Shown here: positions 1 to 8,424 of the stretch, piece by piece
Layout of the letters: each line of letters opens with the position of its first letter
How positions within the stretch are numbered: the stretch's first letter is position 1
Origin: Acidobacteriota bacterium
Lineage (GTDB): Bacteria; Acidobacteriota; Terriglobia; Bryobacterales; Bryobacteraceae
Assembly (NCBI GenBank): GCA_023436715.1
Contig: JAEZIJ010000205.1
Coordinates: forward strand, 1-56,480
Direction of reading: 5' to 3'
Length of the DNA stretch: 56,480 nt
Translations under genes and position numbers: made by a program
Notes under the pieces: generated by a model
What the model saw: the letters and a program-made list of their open reading frames with translations, nothing else
Told to the model about the DNA's origin: nothing
Databases searched by the model: none

Positions 1-36
1 CTCCTGGCCTGTCCGGACAGGCCAGGAGGCCTGTCC
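1..36. repeat. Palindromic intergenic repeat (ACAGGCC family)
   Basis: Bases 1-28 are a perfect 28-bp palindrome with half-site CTCCTGGCCTGTCC. Bases 15-36 form a second hairpin, GGACAGGCC-agga-GGCCTGTCC. The same ACAGGCC-agga-GGCCTGT core recurs at 17,541-17,562, so this is a dispersed REP-like element. Between here and the first gene at 201 I see no supported gene. Confidence 0.7.
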
Positions 37-200
37 CACCGTCGGGCCGAACACGGGTCACGCGCGCGCGAACGGCTCCGGGGCTGCGACGACGCGCCGA
101 ATTTCATCGGTATTCGCGGCCCGGAGGGCCATGGGGACGCCCTCGCGGTCGCGGCCGGTCACCAGCACGGACGGGAGAGCAAAGCCGTAAAATTGAAACG

Positions 201-1787
201 ATGAAGTTGGGTGTGTTCACCTGGGGATTCCTTGTCACGGCGTGCCTCCTGGCCGCGGCGCAGCAGCAGGAACGCTGTACCGTCGAGGGGCAGGCAGTCA
301 AGGCCGGCACTGGGGAGCCCGTGAGGAAGGCGCTTATCGTGCTCCGCAAAACGGATGCCCGCGATTCCTCACACTCCGCGTCGACGGGCGAGGACGGCCG
401 GTTCATCATCCCCAACGTGGAGCCCGGCCGCTACCGGCTGAGCGCGGAGCGCAACGGCTATCTGCGCGCGAATTACGGCGAGCGCCGGCCGAACGAGTCT
501 GGGACGGCCCTGACGCTCAATCCCGGCGAGCGGCGCGGGAACATCGTCTTCAATCTGATTCCGTTCGCGGTGATTTCCGGCCGTGTGGTCGACGAGGACG
601 GCGAGCCTCTGGCCCATGTGCGAATGCAGGCTATGAGATCCAGCTTCGAGAGCGGCCGCCGTCAGTTGGTGGGGTCCGCCGGGGCCTCGACCGACGATCG
701 CGGCGAGTACCGCGTTTTCGGGCTGCCGCCCGGCAAGTACTATGTGCAAGCGGCGCCCTCACAACGGCAGGGCGAGGAAGAGTCGTACGTGCCGTTCTTC
801 TACCCCGGCGTCACCGACCCCGGCCAGGCCGCGCCGCTCGAAGTGCGAGCCGGGGGTGACCTGCACGGAGTTGATTTCCGCCTCGCCCGAACGCGGACCG
901 TGCGCGTGCGCGGAAAGGTTGGGGCGGCCCCGGATGGTCCCCGGGTCGATCGCGGCCTTGTCGTGTTTCTCTTTCCGCGTGGCGGCACAGTTGGCGCGTT
1001 GCGCAACCAGAACTCGATTGTGGATTCTCAGGGCAACTTCGAAATCCGCGGCGTGCCGCCGGGCTCATACGTGCTCACCGCGTTTCAATCTGACCGGCAG
1101 CGCAGGTTCTTCGCCCGGCAACCGGTCGAGGTGGGCAGCGCCACGGTCGAGGGCATCAACCTGGTGCTGCTTCCCGGCATGGAATTCGCGGGTCGGGTAC
1201 GGTTCGAAGACGGAACGGGGAAGTTGGAAGGACTGCGCGTGCGGCTTGCGTCGCGCAATGGCCCTGGCGCAATCGCGCAGCCGAAACCGGACGGAACATT
1301 CGCTTTCCAGAATCTCGCCGCGGATGAGTACACCTTCTCTGTCGTCGGTCTCTCGGAGGACTGCTACCTGAAAGCTGCCCGGCTTGGCGGTGTGGATGTT
1401 CTCGAGCGCGGCGTGGACCTTGCCCGCGGCGACGTTCCCGGCGCGCTCGACGTGCTCTTGAGCGCGGGCGGAGGTAGCGTTGAGGGTTCGGTTCTGAGGG
1501 ACAATCAGCAGGCTGCGGCGGGAGCCACCGTGGTCCTTGTGCCGGACGGCGGAGCGCGCCGCAGCCGCCTCGACCTTTTCCAAAGCGCTTCCGCCGATGA
1601 CGCCGGCCGGTTCGTGCTCCGCGGGATTCCGCCCGGCGACTACCGCCTCTTTGCATGGGAGGACGTCGAGCCCGGCGCCTGGCTCGATCGCGATTTCATG
1701 CGCGATTATGAAGGGCGGGGAGAGATCCTCAGCGTAGGTGAGCGTGGGCGCTACAGTCCGCAGTTGAAGCTCATCCCGCCGCGATGA
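201..1787 (+). CDS. Secreted carboxypeptidase-regulatory-like repeat protein
   Basis: 528 aa. The N-terminus (MKLGVFTWGFLVTACLLAAA) is a Sec signal peptide, so the product is exported. At least four or five transthyretin-like carboxypeptidase regulatory modules follow. Two clear ones are at about 27-90 (VEGQAV...GRFIIPNVEPGRYRL) and 125-185 (ISGRVVDEDGEPL...GEYRVFGLPPGKYYV), with further PPG-(S/D)-Y copies near residues 285 and 475. There is no catalytic domain and no TonB-dependent beta-barrel, unlike the large Oar-like proteins of acidobacteria. The role is probably extracytoplasmic binding or adhesion, but the ligand is unknown. The ATG is followed directly by a good signal peptide. It has no obvious operon partner. 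Confidence 0.85.
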   Translation: MKLGVFTWGFLVTACLLAAAQQQERCTVEGQAVKAGTGEPVRKALIVLRKTDARDSSHSASTGEDGRFIIPNVEPGRYRLSAERNGYLRANYGERRPNESGTALTLNPGERRGNIVFNLIPFAVISGRVVDEDGEPLAHVRMQAMRSSFESGRRQLVGSAGASTDDRGEYRVFGLPPGKYYVQAAPSQRQGEEESYVPFFYPGVTDPGQAAPLEVRAGGDLHGVDFRLARTRTVRVRGKVGAAPDGPRVDRGLVVFLFPRGGTVGALRNQNSIVDSQGNFEIRGVPPGSYVLTAFQSDRQRRFFARQPVEVGSATVEGINLVLLPGMEFAGRVRFEDGTGKLEGLRVRLASRNGPGAIAQPKPDGTFAFQNLAADEYTFSVVGLSEDCYLKAARLGGVDVLERGVDLARGDVPGALDVLLSAGGGSVEGSVLRDNQQAAAGATVVLVPDGGARRSRLDLFQSASADDAGRFVLRGIPPGDYRLFAWEDVEPGAWLDRDFMRDYEGRGEILSVGERGRYSPQLKLIPPR

Positions 1788-1952
1788 TGGGTTCGCAGGC
1801 GTATCCCCAGGATTCTCTCACGGCTTCCAAAAGACCGGTCTTGTCTTGATAGGGTAAGCGTTACACGAACAATTTACACACTTCTGTCTTTGTCCACAAA
1901 GTATTGGCGTGTTTTGGGTCTGGCCCTCAAAGTGCTTCTCCGGAATGCTTCA

Positions 1953-2288
1953 ATGGCGACCAAGACCGGAGCCCCGCCCGACCTGATTACCGTCCGGCGG
2001 AAAAAGGGTATTTCGCTGAAAAATATCTCCAAGGCTACCAAAATATGCGTTAATTACTTGCAGGCGATCGAGGTGGGTGAATTCGCGATACTACCCGGAG
2101 GCATTTACTCCACCAGCTATATCCGGCAGTACGCACGTGCGATAGACTACAACGAATCCGAACTCCTAGAGTGGTATTACCGAACTATGGGCGTCGTTCC
2201 GGAGTCAGGGGCGGTCGAAAACCCCGGCCCGGTCCGGAAGAAAAGTCTCTCTGATTTCGTACGGCCCGTTATGCGTGTTCTCAGTTAG
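1953..2288 (+). CDS. RodZ-like helix-turn-helix protein
   Basis: 111 aa from the ATG at 1953. An in-frame TTG at 1890 would add 21 less convincing residues. Residues about 8-75 match the HTH_25/RodZ type domain: the opening helix, the ISLKNISKATKI turn, YLQAIE, then PGGIYSTSYIRQYAR, where the family has FPGGIFVRSYVRAYA. The RodZ membrane helix and periplasmic part are missing, so this is a short soluble version and the cytoskeletal role is uncertain. It is convergent with the dehydratase gene on the minus strand, and the two stop codons overlap by 8 bp. Confidence 0.7.
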   Translation: MATKTGAPPDLITVRRKKGISLKNISKATKICVNYLQAIEVGEFAILPGGIYSTSYIRQYARAIDYNESELLEWYYRTMGVVPESGAVENPGPVRKKSLSDFVRPVMRVLS

Positions 2289-3531
2289 CAGTCTCGAACC
2301 ACGGTGTGCCGGGTAGTTGCGCTTTGCGCGCCGCTTCCTCGTTCATCTCGACGCCGATTCCGGGGCGATCGGTGACGGTGACGAACCCCTTCTGAATGAT
2401 CTCGCCCTCCTTAACGAACTCCCGCCACAGGTTCAGCCGCTGGATCCAGTGCCACTCCAACACGAGGAAATTCGGTATTGCCGCGCACACGTGGCACGCG
2501 GCCATGTAACCGATCGGGGAAACCACGCAATGCGGCGCAACGGGCACATAGTACGTGTGCGCCATGTCGGCGATCTTGCGTCCTTCGAGCAGTCCGCCGC
2601 ACTTGTGCAGGTCGGGCATGATGATGTCGGCCGCTTGTTTTTCGAGGACCTCGCGGAAGCCGTGGCGGAGGAATAGATTCTCCCCGCAGCAGATCGGCGT
2701 CATGGTCGATTGCCGCACCTCGCGCATTGCGTCGACGTTCTCGGCGGGCACGGGTTCTTCAAGCCACATCAGCCGGAACGGCTCGAGCGCCTTGGCGACG
2801 CGCTTCGCCGAGCCCACGTCGTATCGCCCATGCATGTCCGCCGCGAGGTCGGTCGTTTTTGGCAGCAGTTCGCGCACGAAGCCGACGTTCTCCACCATGT
2901 GGTCGATCTCGGCGTTGCTGATCGTCCAGTTCACGCGGTCGCGGCGATTGGGGTCGTTAGCGTCGTCGATATCCATCTTTGCCGCGGTGAAACCGAGCGA
3001 CACTACCTGCTCGATCTTCTGCTTCGATTGCGGGTCGTCCCGCCGGTCCGCCTGGCAGTCGCAGTAAACCCGTATGCGGTCGCGCATTTTGCCGCCGAGC
3101 AGTTGATAGACCGGCAGGCCGAGCGCCTTGCCGGCCAGATCCCAGAGAGCGATCTCCAGGCCGCTGAGTGCCGTTACGTACTGCCCGCCCTGCGCTCCGG
3201 CGAAGATGCCCGAGGTGCGTATCCGCTCCCAGATCGCCTCCACGTTCAGAGGGTCCTGCCCGATCAGGCTGCGCCGCCAGGAATTCACGATTGCCGCGCC
3301 GCCGACGGCCGCGTCAGTCGCTTCGCCCTGCCCGATGAGCCCCTGGTCGCAGTAAACGCGCACATGCAGTTGCAGTCCGTGCGCGCGGACGTAGGCCGTC
3401 CGCACGTCCGTAATTTTGAGTTTCGGGCGCCGGTAGGGAGAGGTAGCCGTCTGTATTGCGGCCGACAGCCCCGGCAACGCGAACGCGCCGGCGGCCGTTC
3501 GAAACAGAGACCTGCGATTCAATCCGCTCAT
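2281..3531 (-). CDS. Enolase-superfamily sugar-acid dehydratase (mandelate racemase/galactonate dehydratase-like), Tat signal
   Basis: 416 aa. The start chosen is the ATG at 3531, which overlaps the upstream stop as ATGA. Residues 1-30 carry a twin-arginine signal (NRRSLFRTAAGAFALPG), so the protein is probably exported folded. The rest is a mandelate racemase/muconate lactonizing enzyme fold with the metal-ligand regions ADMHGRYD, WLEEPV and CGEN. The late His segment VAPHCVVSPIGYMAA is typical of galactonate/gluconate-type dehydratases. Expected reaction: Mg-dependent dehydration of an aldonate to a 2-keto-3-deoxy sugar acid. The substrate cannot be read from sequence. It is the last gene of the minus-strand sugar operon (7,473 to 2,281). 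Confidence 0.8.
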   Translation of the reverse strand: MSGLNRRSLFRTAAGAFALPGLSAAIQTATSPYRRPKLKITDVRTAYVRAHGLQLHVRVYCDQGLIGQGEATDAAVGGAAIVNSWRRSLIGQDPLNVEAIWERIRTSGIFAGAQGGQYVTALSGLEIALWDLAGKALGLPVYQLLGGKMRDRIRVYCDCQADRRDDPQSKQKIEQVVSLGFTAAKMDIDDANDPNRRDRVNWTISNAEIDHMVENVGFVRELLPKTTDLAADMHGRYDVGSAKRVAKALEPFRLMWLEEPVPAENVDAMREVRQSTMTPICCGENLFLRHGFREVLEKQAADIIMPDLHKCGGLLEGRKIADMAHTYYVPVAPHCVVSPIGYMAACHVCAAIPNFLVLEWHWIQRLNLWREFVKEGEIIQKGFVTVTDRPGIGVEMNEEAARKAQLPGTPWFETAN

Positions 3532-4310
3532 GCTCGCAGCACCTTTTCCAGATCCGCAACTTTCAGCCAGCACTCAGGCCGTGCCGCGGAACGGTTCACC
3601 ACTACTTCGCAGACTTCTCCCTCCGGGTCGCCCAGGCACGTCACGACGAGCGCCGCCTTTGAGAAGTCCTCTTCCTTCGTGTAGCTGCTCACTGTCACCA
3701 CGCATTTCATTCCTGCGGCGGCAGCGGCCTCCAGGCCGTTGTTCGAATCCTCGACGACCACACAATCGTCCGGGGAAATGCCGAGCCTTTCGGCCGCCAG
3801 AAGATAAATATCGGGCGCCGGCTTCTTCGCTTTCACGCAATCGCCGGCCAGCACGAGCGAGAACCGGTTCGCAGTCGCGTCGCCCATGGCGTGGTGCAGC
3901 ACGGCTCGCACGGATTCCTCGGCCGACGTCGAAGCCACCGCGAGCGTCCAGCCATTCGCGAGCGCCTCTTCGGAAATTCGTTTCACGCCGGATCGCGGAG
4001 GGATGCGGCCCGACAGAATAATCTCCTTGTAGATGGCGGATTTTCGCTTATGCCACGCCGCCACCATTTCCTTTTGTGCAGCCGCGTCCGCCGGCGCCTC
4101 CGGCCATGTCGCAAGGTAAGCGGATTCCTTGAACAGGCTCAGCATCCGCTCCTTGCCGCCGCCGATCTTGAGCTTCCGCCCGTACTCCTCGACGGACCAG
4201 TTCCACGGCACGCCCATATCCTTCCACATCTGGTTGAAGGCGGGCAGATGCCCGAATTGCTCCGTATCGCCGAGCACGCCGTCGCAATCGAAAATCAGAG
4301 CCTTGCTCAT
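3528..4310 (-). CDS. HAD-superfamily sugar-phosphate phosphatase/phosphoglucomutase-like
   Basis: 260 aa. ATG at 4310, overlapping the aldolase stop by 4 nt. Motif I FDCDGVLGDTE near the N-terminus has the nucleophile Asp and acid Asp. Motif II is the VASTS segment, motif III is the Lys in KAKKPAPDIY, and motif IV is VVVEDSNNGLEAA. The cap is the alpha-helical type of the beta-phosphoglucomutase/CbbY group. The likely role is dephosphorylating or isomerising a phosphorylated sugar from the neighbouring kinase/aldolase pair. The substrate is unknown. Confidence 0.8.
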   Translation of the reverse strand: MSKALIFDCDGVLGDTEQFGHLPAFNQMWKDMGVPWNWSVEEYGRKLKIGGGKERMLSLFKESAYLATWPEAPADAAAQKEMVAAWHKRKSAIYKEIILSGRIPPRSGVKRISEEALANGWTLAVASTSAEESVRAVLHHAMGDATANRFSLVLAGDCVKAKKPAPDIYLLAAERLGISPDDCVVVEDSNNGLEAAAAAGMKCVVTVSSYTKEEDFSKAALVVTCLGDPEGEVCEVVVNRSAARPECWLKVADLEKVLRA

Positions 4311-5161
4311 GCCGCTTTCCCCTCGCTCCCGAAGATCCGCATAAAGCACGCCACCTGTTCGACGCACTTCTTCTTCACCGCGCCGAGCAGCTTCAAAGGA
4401 TCGTACTCCGCCGGCCTCTCATTCAGGTAGTCGCGGAAGGCGTCCGCGAGCGTGATTTTCAACTGCGTCGAGATGTTGACCTTCGGAGTCCCGCGGCGGA
4501 TCAATTCCCGGAATGTCTCTTCGGAAAGTCCCGTGCCTCCATGCACCACCAGCGGAACCGGCTCGGCGGCGATAATCTCCGACACGCGCTCGAAATTGAT
4601 TTTCGGCGTGCCTTTATAGAGGCCGTGCGCCGTCCCGATGGCGGGAGCGAAGCTGTCGATCTTCGTCTCACGGATGAACGCGACGGCTTTGTCGAGCGCA
4701 ACCACCGCGCCGCCGTACTCGTCGCCGACGCCGTCTTCCACACCCTTCACCGCTTCGAGTTCGCCCTCCACCGCCACGCCGTGCCTGTGCGCCAGCTCAA
4801 CCACTTCCCTGGTCTGAGCCATGTTGTCCTCATAGCTGAGCTTCGAGGCGTCGAACAGCACCGAATTCCAACCCGCCGCGATGCACTCCTCGATCACCTT
4901 GCGGTCCGGGCAATGGTCCAGGTGCAGCGTCGCAGGCACCGGAACACGGTTCGCCATCTCTTCGAACATCAGGCGGATCAGTTTCGCGCCCATCACCTTC
5001 ACGGTCTTCACCGAAACCTGAACGATAACGGGGGATTTCGTCTCGGCCGCGGCGGTGAGCACGGCATCCATCGTGAGATCGTTCACGATGTTGAACGCGC
5101 CCACACCGTAACGGTTTTCAAAAGCGTGTCCGAGAATCTGCTGCATCGGGACAACTGGCAT
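4307..5161 (-). CDS. Class II (zinc) fructose/tagatose-bisphosphate-type aldolase
   Basis: 284 aa, the normal length for the FbaA/GatY/KbaY family. Zinc-binding and active-site segments are visible: HLDHC near residue 85, VEGELE, the later His in GTAHGLYKG, and VHGGTGL with the phosphate loop, then NISTQLK. It cleaves a ketose (bis)phosphate to a triose phosphate and an aldehyde. The paralogue specificity (fructose, tagatose or another) cannot be fixed from sequence. It is flanked by a kinase and a HAD phosphatase in the same operon, so a catabolic role on an unusual sugar phosphate is more likely than central glycolysis. Confidence 0.85.
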   Translation of the reverse strand: MPVVPMQQILGHAFENRYGVGAFNIVNDLTMDAVLTAAAETKSPVIVQVSVKTVKVMGAKLIRLMFEEMANRVPVPATLHLDHCPDRKVIEECIAAGWNSVLFDASKLSYEDNMAQTREVVELAHRHGVAVEGELEAVKGVEDGVGDEYGGAVVALDKAVAFIRETKIDSFAPAIGTAHGLYKGTPKINFERVSEIIAAEPVPLVVHGGTGLSEETFRELIRRGTPKVNISTQLKITLADAFRDYLNERPAEYDPLKLLGAVKKKCVEQVACFMRIFGSEGKAA

Positions 5162-5200
5162 ATATGACTCCTTTGCGTAACAGTATCGTAGTTTCCGGAC

Positions 5201-6574
5201 CTAATCCACCGACGCGCGCCGCGCCTGGTATTCGCGGCCCAGCATTGCCGCGCCCAGCAGCGACGACTGGTCCTGGTATTCGTAATCGAAATCGCCCGTC
5301 CAGCGCGTTTTCGCGGCCATGTAGCCGGGGATGCGCGCCCCGCCGCCGGTTGTCATGACCTTGCGCCCCAGCTTGACCATCTTCGAGACTTCCTTGAGAT
5401 GATCGCCGTGGTAGAGCGCGTTTCCGCGAATCAGGCCGAGCAGCATGTCGTCGCGCGTGGTCTCGAGCGTTACGCCGGAGAAGCTCGCTTTCACGCGCTC
5501 CATGATGTAACGCGACCCGCCGAGGTACGGAACATACTCCGGCAGCTCGGCCTCGCGCCGGTCCGGGTCCGTTGCGCTGAAGAAGGAGGACAGCACCGAG
5601 GGAATGTACTCGCCGTAGAACTGCGCGCCGGTCATCTCCCTGCAAAACACCGATTGAAACCACTCCAGCGCCTTGCCGCCCGTGTTGAGCACGAAGAAGG
5701 TCACCCACCGGCCGGGTAGTACGTGGCATCGCACGTTGAAGTTCGGCGAACACGCGGGCGCGTCCACACAGACGCTCGTGATCTCGCACGTCCCGCAGAT
5801 GTTGTTGATGCCTCCGGGTTCCGTGAGGCCGCCCGAGTAAGCGGCCAGGACCGCATCGTTGCCGCCGCACAAGACAACGCAGTCGTCCGGCAGCCCGAGT
5901 TCGCCCGCCACCTCGGGAAGAATGCGCCCGGCCGGTGAGTGCGAGTGCATCAACTGCGGCAGCTTGTCTTCGGGGATCGAGGCGGCCCGCAGAACGTCCC
6001 GGTTCCAGGTGAGGTCGTTCGCGGCGGAGTTGTACAGACCTGTGATTGAGACGGTAGACGGATCGATGGCCCACTTGCCGGTGAGGCGCTTGACCATGTA
6101 CGTATTCGAGTGCCCGAACTTGTCCGCCGCGCCCCACACCTCAGGCTGGTTTTCACGGATCCATAGAATCGAGCACAGCGACGACCCGCCGGAAGCGGGC
6201 AGATTGCAGGTCTCGCGCAGGAACTTCTCCTCGCCGACCCTGGCGCGTATCGCGCGGGCCTGGGCGTGCGAGCGACCGTCGAAAAACAGGATCGCCGGGC
6301 CGAGCGCGGTTCCATCGGCCGCCATCGGCGTGAGCCCAGGCGTGGTCACCGAAAGCGAAACCACCCCGGCGCGCCCCAGCTCATGCCTCACTTCCGCGCA
6401 GCATTCCCGAAGCGCCTGCCACCACTTTTCCGGTTCAATGTCCGCCTTGCCGCCGTCATAGACGTTCACGTCATAGGGGCGCGATGCTTCACACCTCTTC
6501 TCCAGGCCCGGCGAAAAGACGGCCAGCTTGAACGCGGTAGTTCCCACGTCCATGGCGAGTATGTCGCGGTTCAC
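5201..6574 (-). CDS. FGGY-family carbohydrate kinase
   Basis: 457 aa. The N-terminal ATPase motif MDVGTTAFKLAVFSPG and the LCGGNDAVLAAYSGG segment with the catalytic-type Asp are typical of FGGY kinases (xylulose, gluconate, erythritol and similar). The C-terminal half has TTGGGARIPGYMAAK, the adenosine-binding loop. It phosphorylates a sugar or sugar acid in the cytoplasm. The stop lies 39 nt before the aldolase start, and its own ATG overlaps the stop of the upstream DapA-like gene as ATGA, indicating translational coupling. Substrate not assignable. Confidence 0.83.
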   Translation of the reverse strand: MNRDILAMDVGTTAFKLAVFSPGLEKRCEASRPYDVNVYDGGKADIEPEKWWQALRECCAEVRHELGRAGVVSLSVTTPGLTPMAADGTALGPAILFFDGRSHAQARAIRARVGEEKFLRETCNLPASGGSSLCSILWIRENQPEVWGAADKFGHSNTYMVKRLTGKWAIDPSTVSITGLYNSAANDLTWNRDVLRAASIPEDKLPQLMHSHSPAGRILPEVAGELGLPDDCVVLCGGNDAVLAAYSGGLTEPGGINNICGTCEITSVCVDAPACSPNFNVRCHVLPGRWVTFFVLNTGGKALEWFQSVFCREMTGAQFYGEYIPSVLSSFFSATDPDRREAELPEYVPYLGGSRYIMERVKASFSGVTLETTRDDMLLGLIRGNALYHGDHLKEVSKMVKLGRKVMTTGGGARIPGYMAAKTRWTGDFDYEYQDQSSLLGAAMLGREYQARRASVD

Positions 6575-7473
6575 CCGAGCAATCCCTCCCCGGTCAGCAC
6601 GCGCTTAAGCTCGGCCTGCTGCGCGGGCGTGAGCGGCAGCAGCGGACGTCGCGGTATCCCCGCCCGCAACCCGGCAAGATTCATCGCCGCCTTGACCCCG
6701 GAAGGGCCGAACACGTTGGTGATCGCGCCATTGATGCGGCTGACGCGCTCCTGCAGCGGAACGCCTCGCGCCTCATCCCGCGCCTGGCCGCAGTGGAAAA
6801 GTTGCATCGCCAGGGCAGGGAAGGAGTTCGCCAGCGACACCGTGCCTCCCACCGAACCGCCCATCATCGCCCGGAACAGAAAATTGGCGGAGCCCGCCAG
6901 CACATGAAAGCTCTCGCTCTCGAACTTCAGAAACTCCTCGATGCCGCTGGCCGCACTGTCCTTCATCCCCACGATATTCGGATGCGCCGCGAGGCGGCCG
7001 GCGAGCGCCGGCGGCACGGTAACGCCGCAGAACCCGGGCGCGTTGTAGATGAGGATCGGAACCGGCGACCGATCGGCCACCGTCGAGAAGTAACGGAACA
7101 GCACTTCCTCCGTCATCTGCTTGCGGAAATAGCCGGGTGACAGCACGAGTGCGAAGTCCGCGCCGAGGCCGGCTGCCTGTGCGAGGAACCTCTCCGTGTC
7201 GCGCTGCGCATCGTAAGTCGCTCCGGCCATGATTGCCTGGCCGGGGCCTTTGTGCTTGACGATGGTCTCCAGCACCCGGAGTTTTTCCTCCTCCGTAAGG
7301 CTGCGGTTCTCCCCGTTCGAGCCTAGCGCAAGATGGCCGAGGACTCCGCTCTCCGCGTACCGCTCCAGGTTGTAGCGCAGAGCGTCGTAGTCTATCTCCT
7401 CGTCATCCCGAAAAGGCGTCGCTATCGGGACGAACACCCCTGCCATCTTCCGCAAAAAATCGTTCGTGTTCAT
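6571..7473 (-). CDS. DapA/N-acetylneuraminate lyase-family aldolase or dehydratase
   Basis: 300 aa, family-typical length. It has the class I Schiff-base aldolase pattern: YNAPGFCGV with the conserved Tyr, and the Lys in VGMKDSAASG that forms the imine. Known members include dihydrodipicolinate synthase, 2-keto-3-deoxygluconate aldolase and 5-keto-4-deoxyglucarate dehydratase. The operon context (aldonate dehydratase, kinase, class II aldolase) favours a 2-keto-3-deoxy-acid enzyme over lysine synthesis. It is the first gene of the minus-strand operon. About 215 bp of intergenic DNA separates it from the divergent SYLF gene, and I could not fix a promoter there. Confidence 0.82.
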   Translation of the reverse strand: MNTNDFLRKMAGVFVPIATPFRDDEEIDYDALRYNLERYAESGVLGHLALGSNGENRSLTEEEKLRVLETIVKHKGPGQAIMAGATYDAQRDTERFLAQAAGLGADFALVLSPGYFRKQMTEEVLFRYFSTVADRSPVPILIYNAPGFCGVTVPPALAGRLAAHPNIVGMKDSAASGIEEFLKFESESFHVLAGSANFLFRAMMGGSVGGTVSLANSFPALAMQLFHCGQARDEARGVPLQERVSRINGAITNVFGPSGVKAAMNLAGLRAGIPRRPLLPLTPAQQAELKRVLTGEGLLG

Positions 7474-7688
7474 ATCAGCGTACCGGGCATGAGCAGACTA
7501 CCACATCAAACCAGCCTGTCGAAAGTCCCAGTCGGAAGCACCCTGGGGCCAGTGCTGCCCGTTGGTAAAATGGGATCAGAAAACCGCCGACGGAGGGGTG
7601 TCGGCTGCGTGAGTCCTCAGCCATCCGGCCACTTGCCGCTGCATCTGCTGTCTTCTGGTCCGGCGCAAACACTACGGAGGTGAATCCG

Positions 7689-8396
7689 ATGAAGGCAAGA
7701 TGTGCGCTGCTGGCGGGATGCTTTATGCCGGCGGGGCTCATTGCGTTCGCCCTGCGGGCGCGAGCCCAAGCCAATGTTCCCAAAGGGGTCGTTAGCCGGC
7801 TCAATCAGTCGACCAATGTGCTGTTGGAGATGTCAGCCGGGCCTCACGTAACCGAAGGCGACCTCGCCAGGGCGCGCTGCATCGCGGTTATCCCGGCCCT
7901 GAAACAGGGCGCGTTCATTGTCGGCGTCCGGCATGGCGCGGGATTTGCTTCATGCCGCACCACCGCGGGCTGGTCGGCGCCTGCCGCCGTTGAGATATCA
8001 GGCGGCAGCGTCGGCCTGCAGGCCGGCGGACAGGAGTCCGATGTCGTACTGGCATTGCTGAGTCCGGCCGCTGAGCACCAGCTTTTGCAGCAAAGGCTGA
8101 AGTTCGGTACGAATGCCACGGTGATGGCGGGTTCCGTCGGAAAGGTGACAGAGAAGTCGCACGCGGACGCCCTCGTCTGGTCGCGCTCCGGCGGCGCCTT
8201 CGCCGGCGTCGGCGTCGGCGTCAACGGAGCGACGCTCAAAGCCGATGAAAGCGCCAATCGGGAGTTGTACGGAAGGGGCATCACGCTGGAGCAGGTCCTG
8301 AGCGGAAGGGTCCGGACTCCTCCGGTGGCGGCACAGTTCTGGCAGGTACTGAACAGGGTGTCGCCGGTCCCGGCCGTTAAGCCCCGGGCCGGCTGA
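7689..8396 (+). CDS. SYLF (Ysc84-like) lipid-binding domain protein, exported
   Basis: 235 aa. The ATG at 7689 is chosen because GGAGG sits 9 nt upstream. The GTG at 7680 directly abuts that SD and is unlikely. A signal peptide (residues 1-30, ending ARAQA) is followed by a SYLF domain: ARCIAVIPALKQGAFIVGV, then GWSAPAAVEISGGSVGLQAG, and a second half with SGGAFAGVGVGVNG. SYLF domains bind phosphoinositide-type lipids, and in bacteria they are periplasmic proteins of poorly known role. It is followed 28 bp later by another exported protein and is probably co-transcribed with it. Confidence 0.85.
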   Translation: MKARCALLAGCFMPAGLIAFALRARAQANVPKGVVSRLNQSTNVLLEMSAGPHVTEGDLARARCIAVIPALKQGAFIVGVRHGAGFASCRTTAGWSAPAAVEISGGSVGLQAGGQESDVVLALLSPAAEHQLLQQRLKFGTNATVMAGSVGKVTEKSHADALVWSRSGGAFAGVGVGVNGATLKADESANRELYGRGITLEQVLSGRVRTPPVAAQFWQVLNRVSPVPAVKPRAG

Positions 8397-8424
8397 ATTT
8401 GTGTTCGCGAAAAGGAGGGGATTA

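Noticed and set aside
58..201. Possible C-terminal gene fragment on the minus strand (reading ...TGRDREGVPMALRAANTDEI)
   Set aside because: Composition is plausible, but it opens inside the first gene's start region, has no start signal and matches nothing I recognise. Too weak to annotate.
1831..1842. AAGACCGGTCTT palindrome as a terminator
   Set aside because: Only 12 bp with no loop or T run. Likely chance or a minor site.
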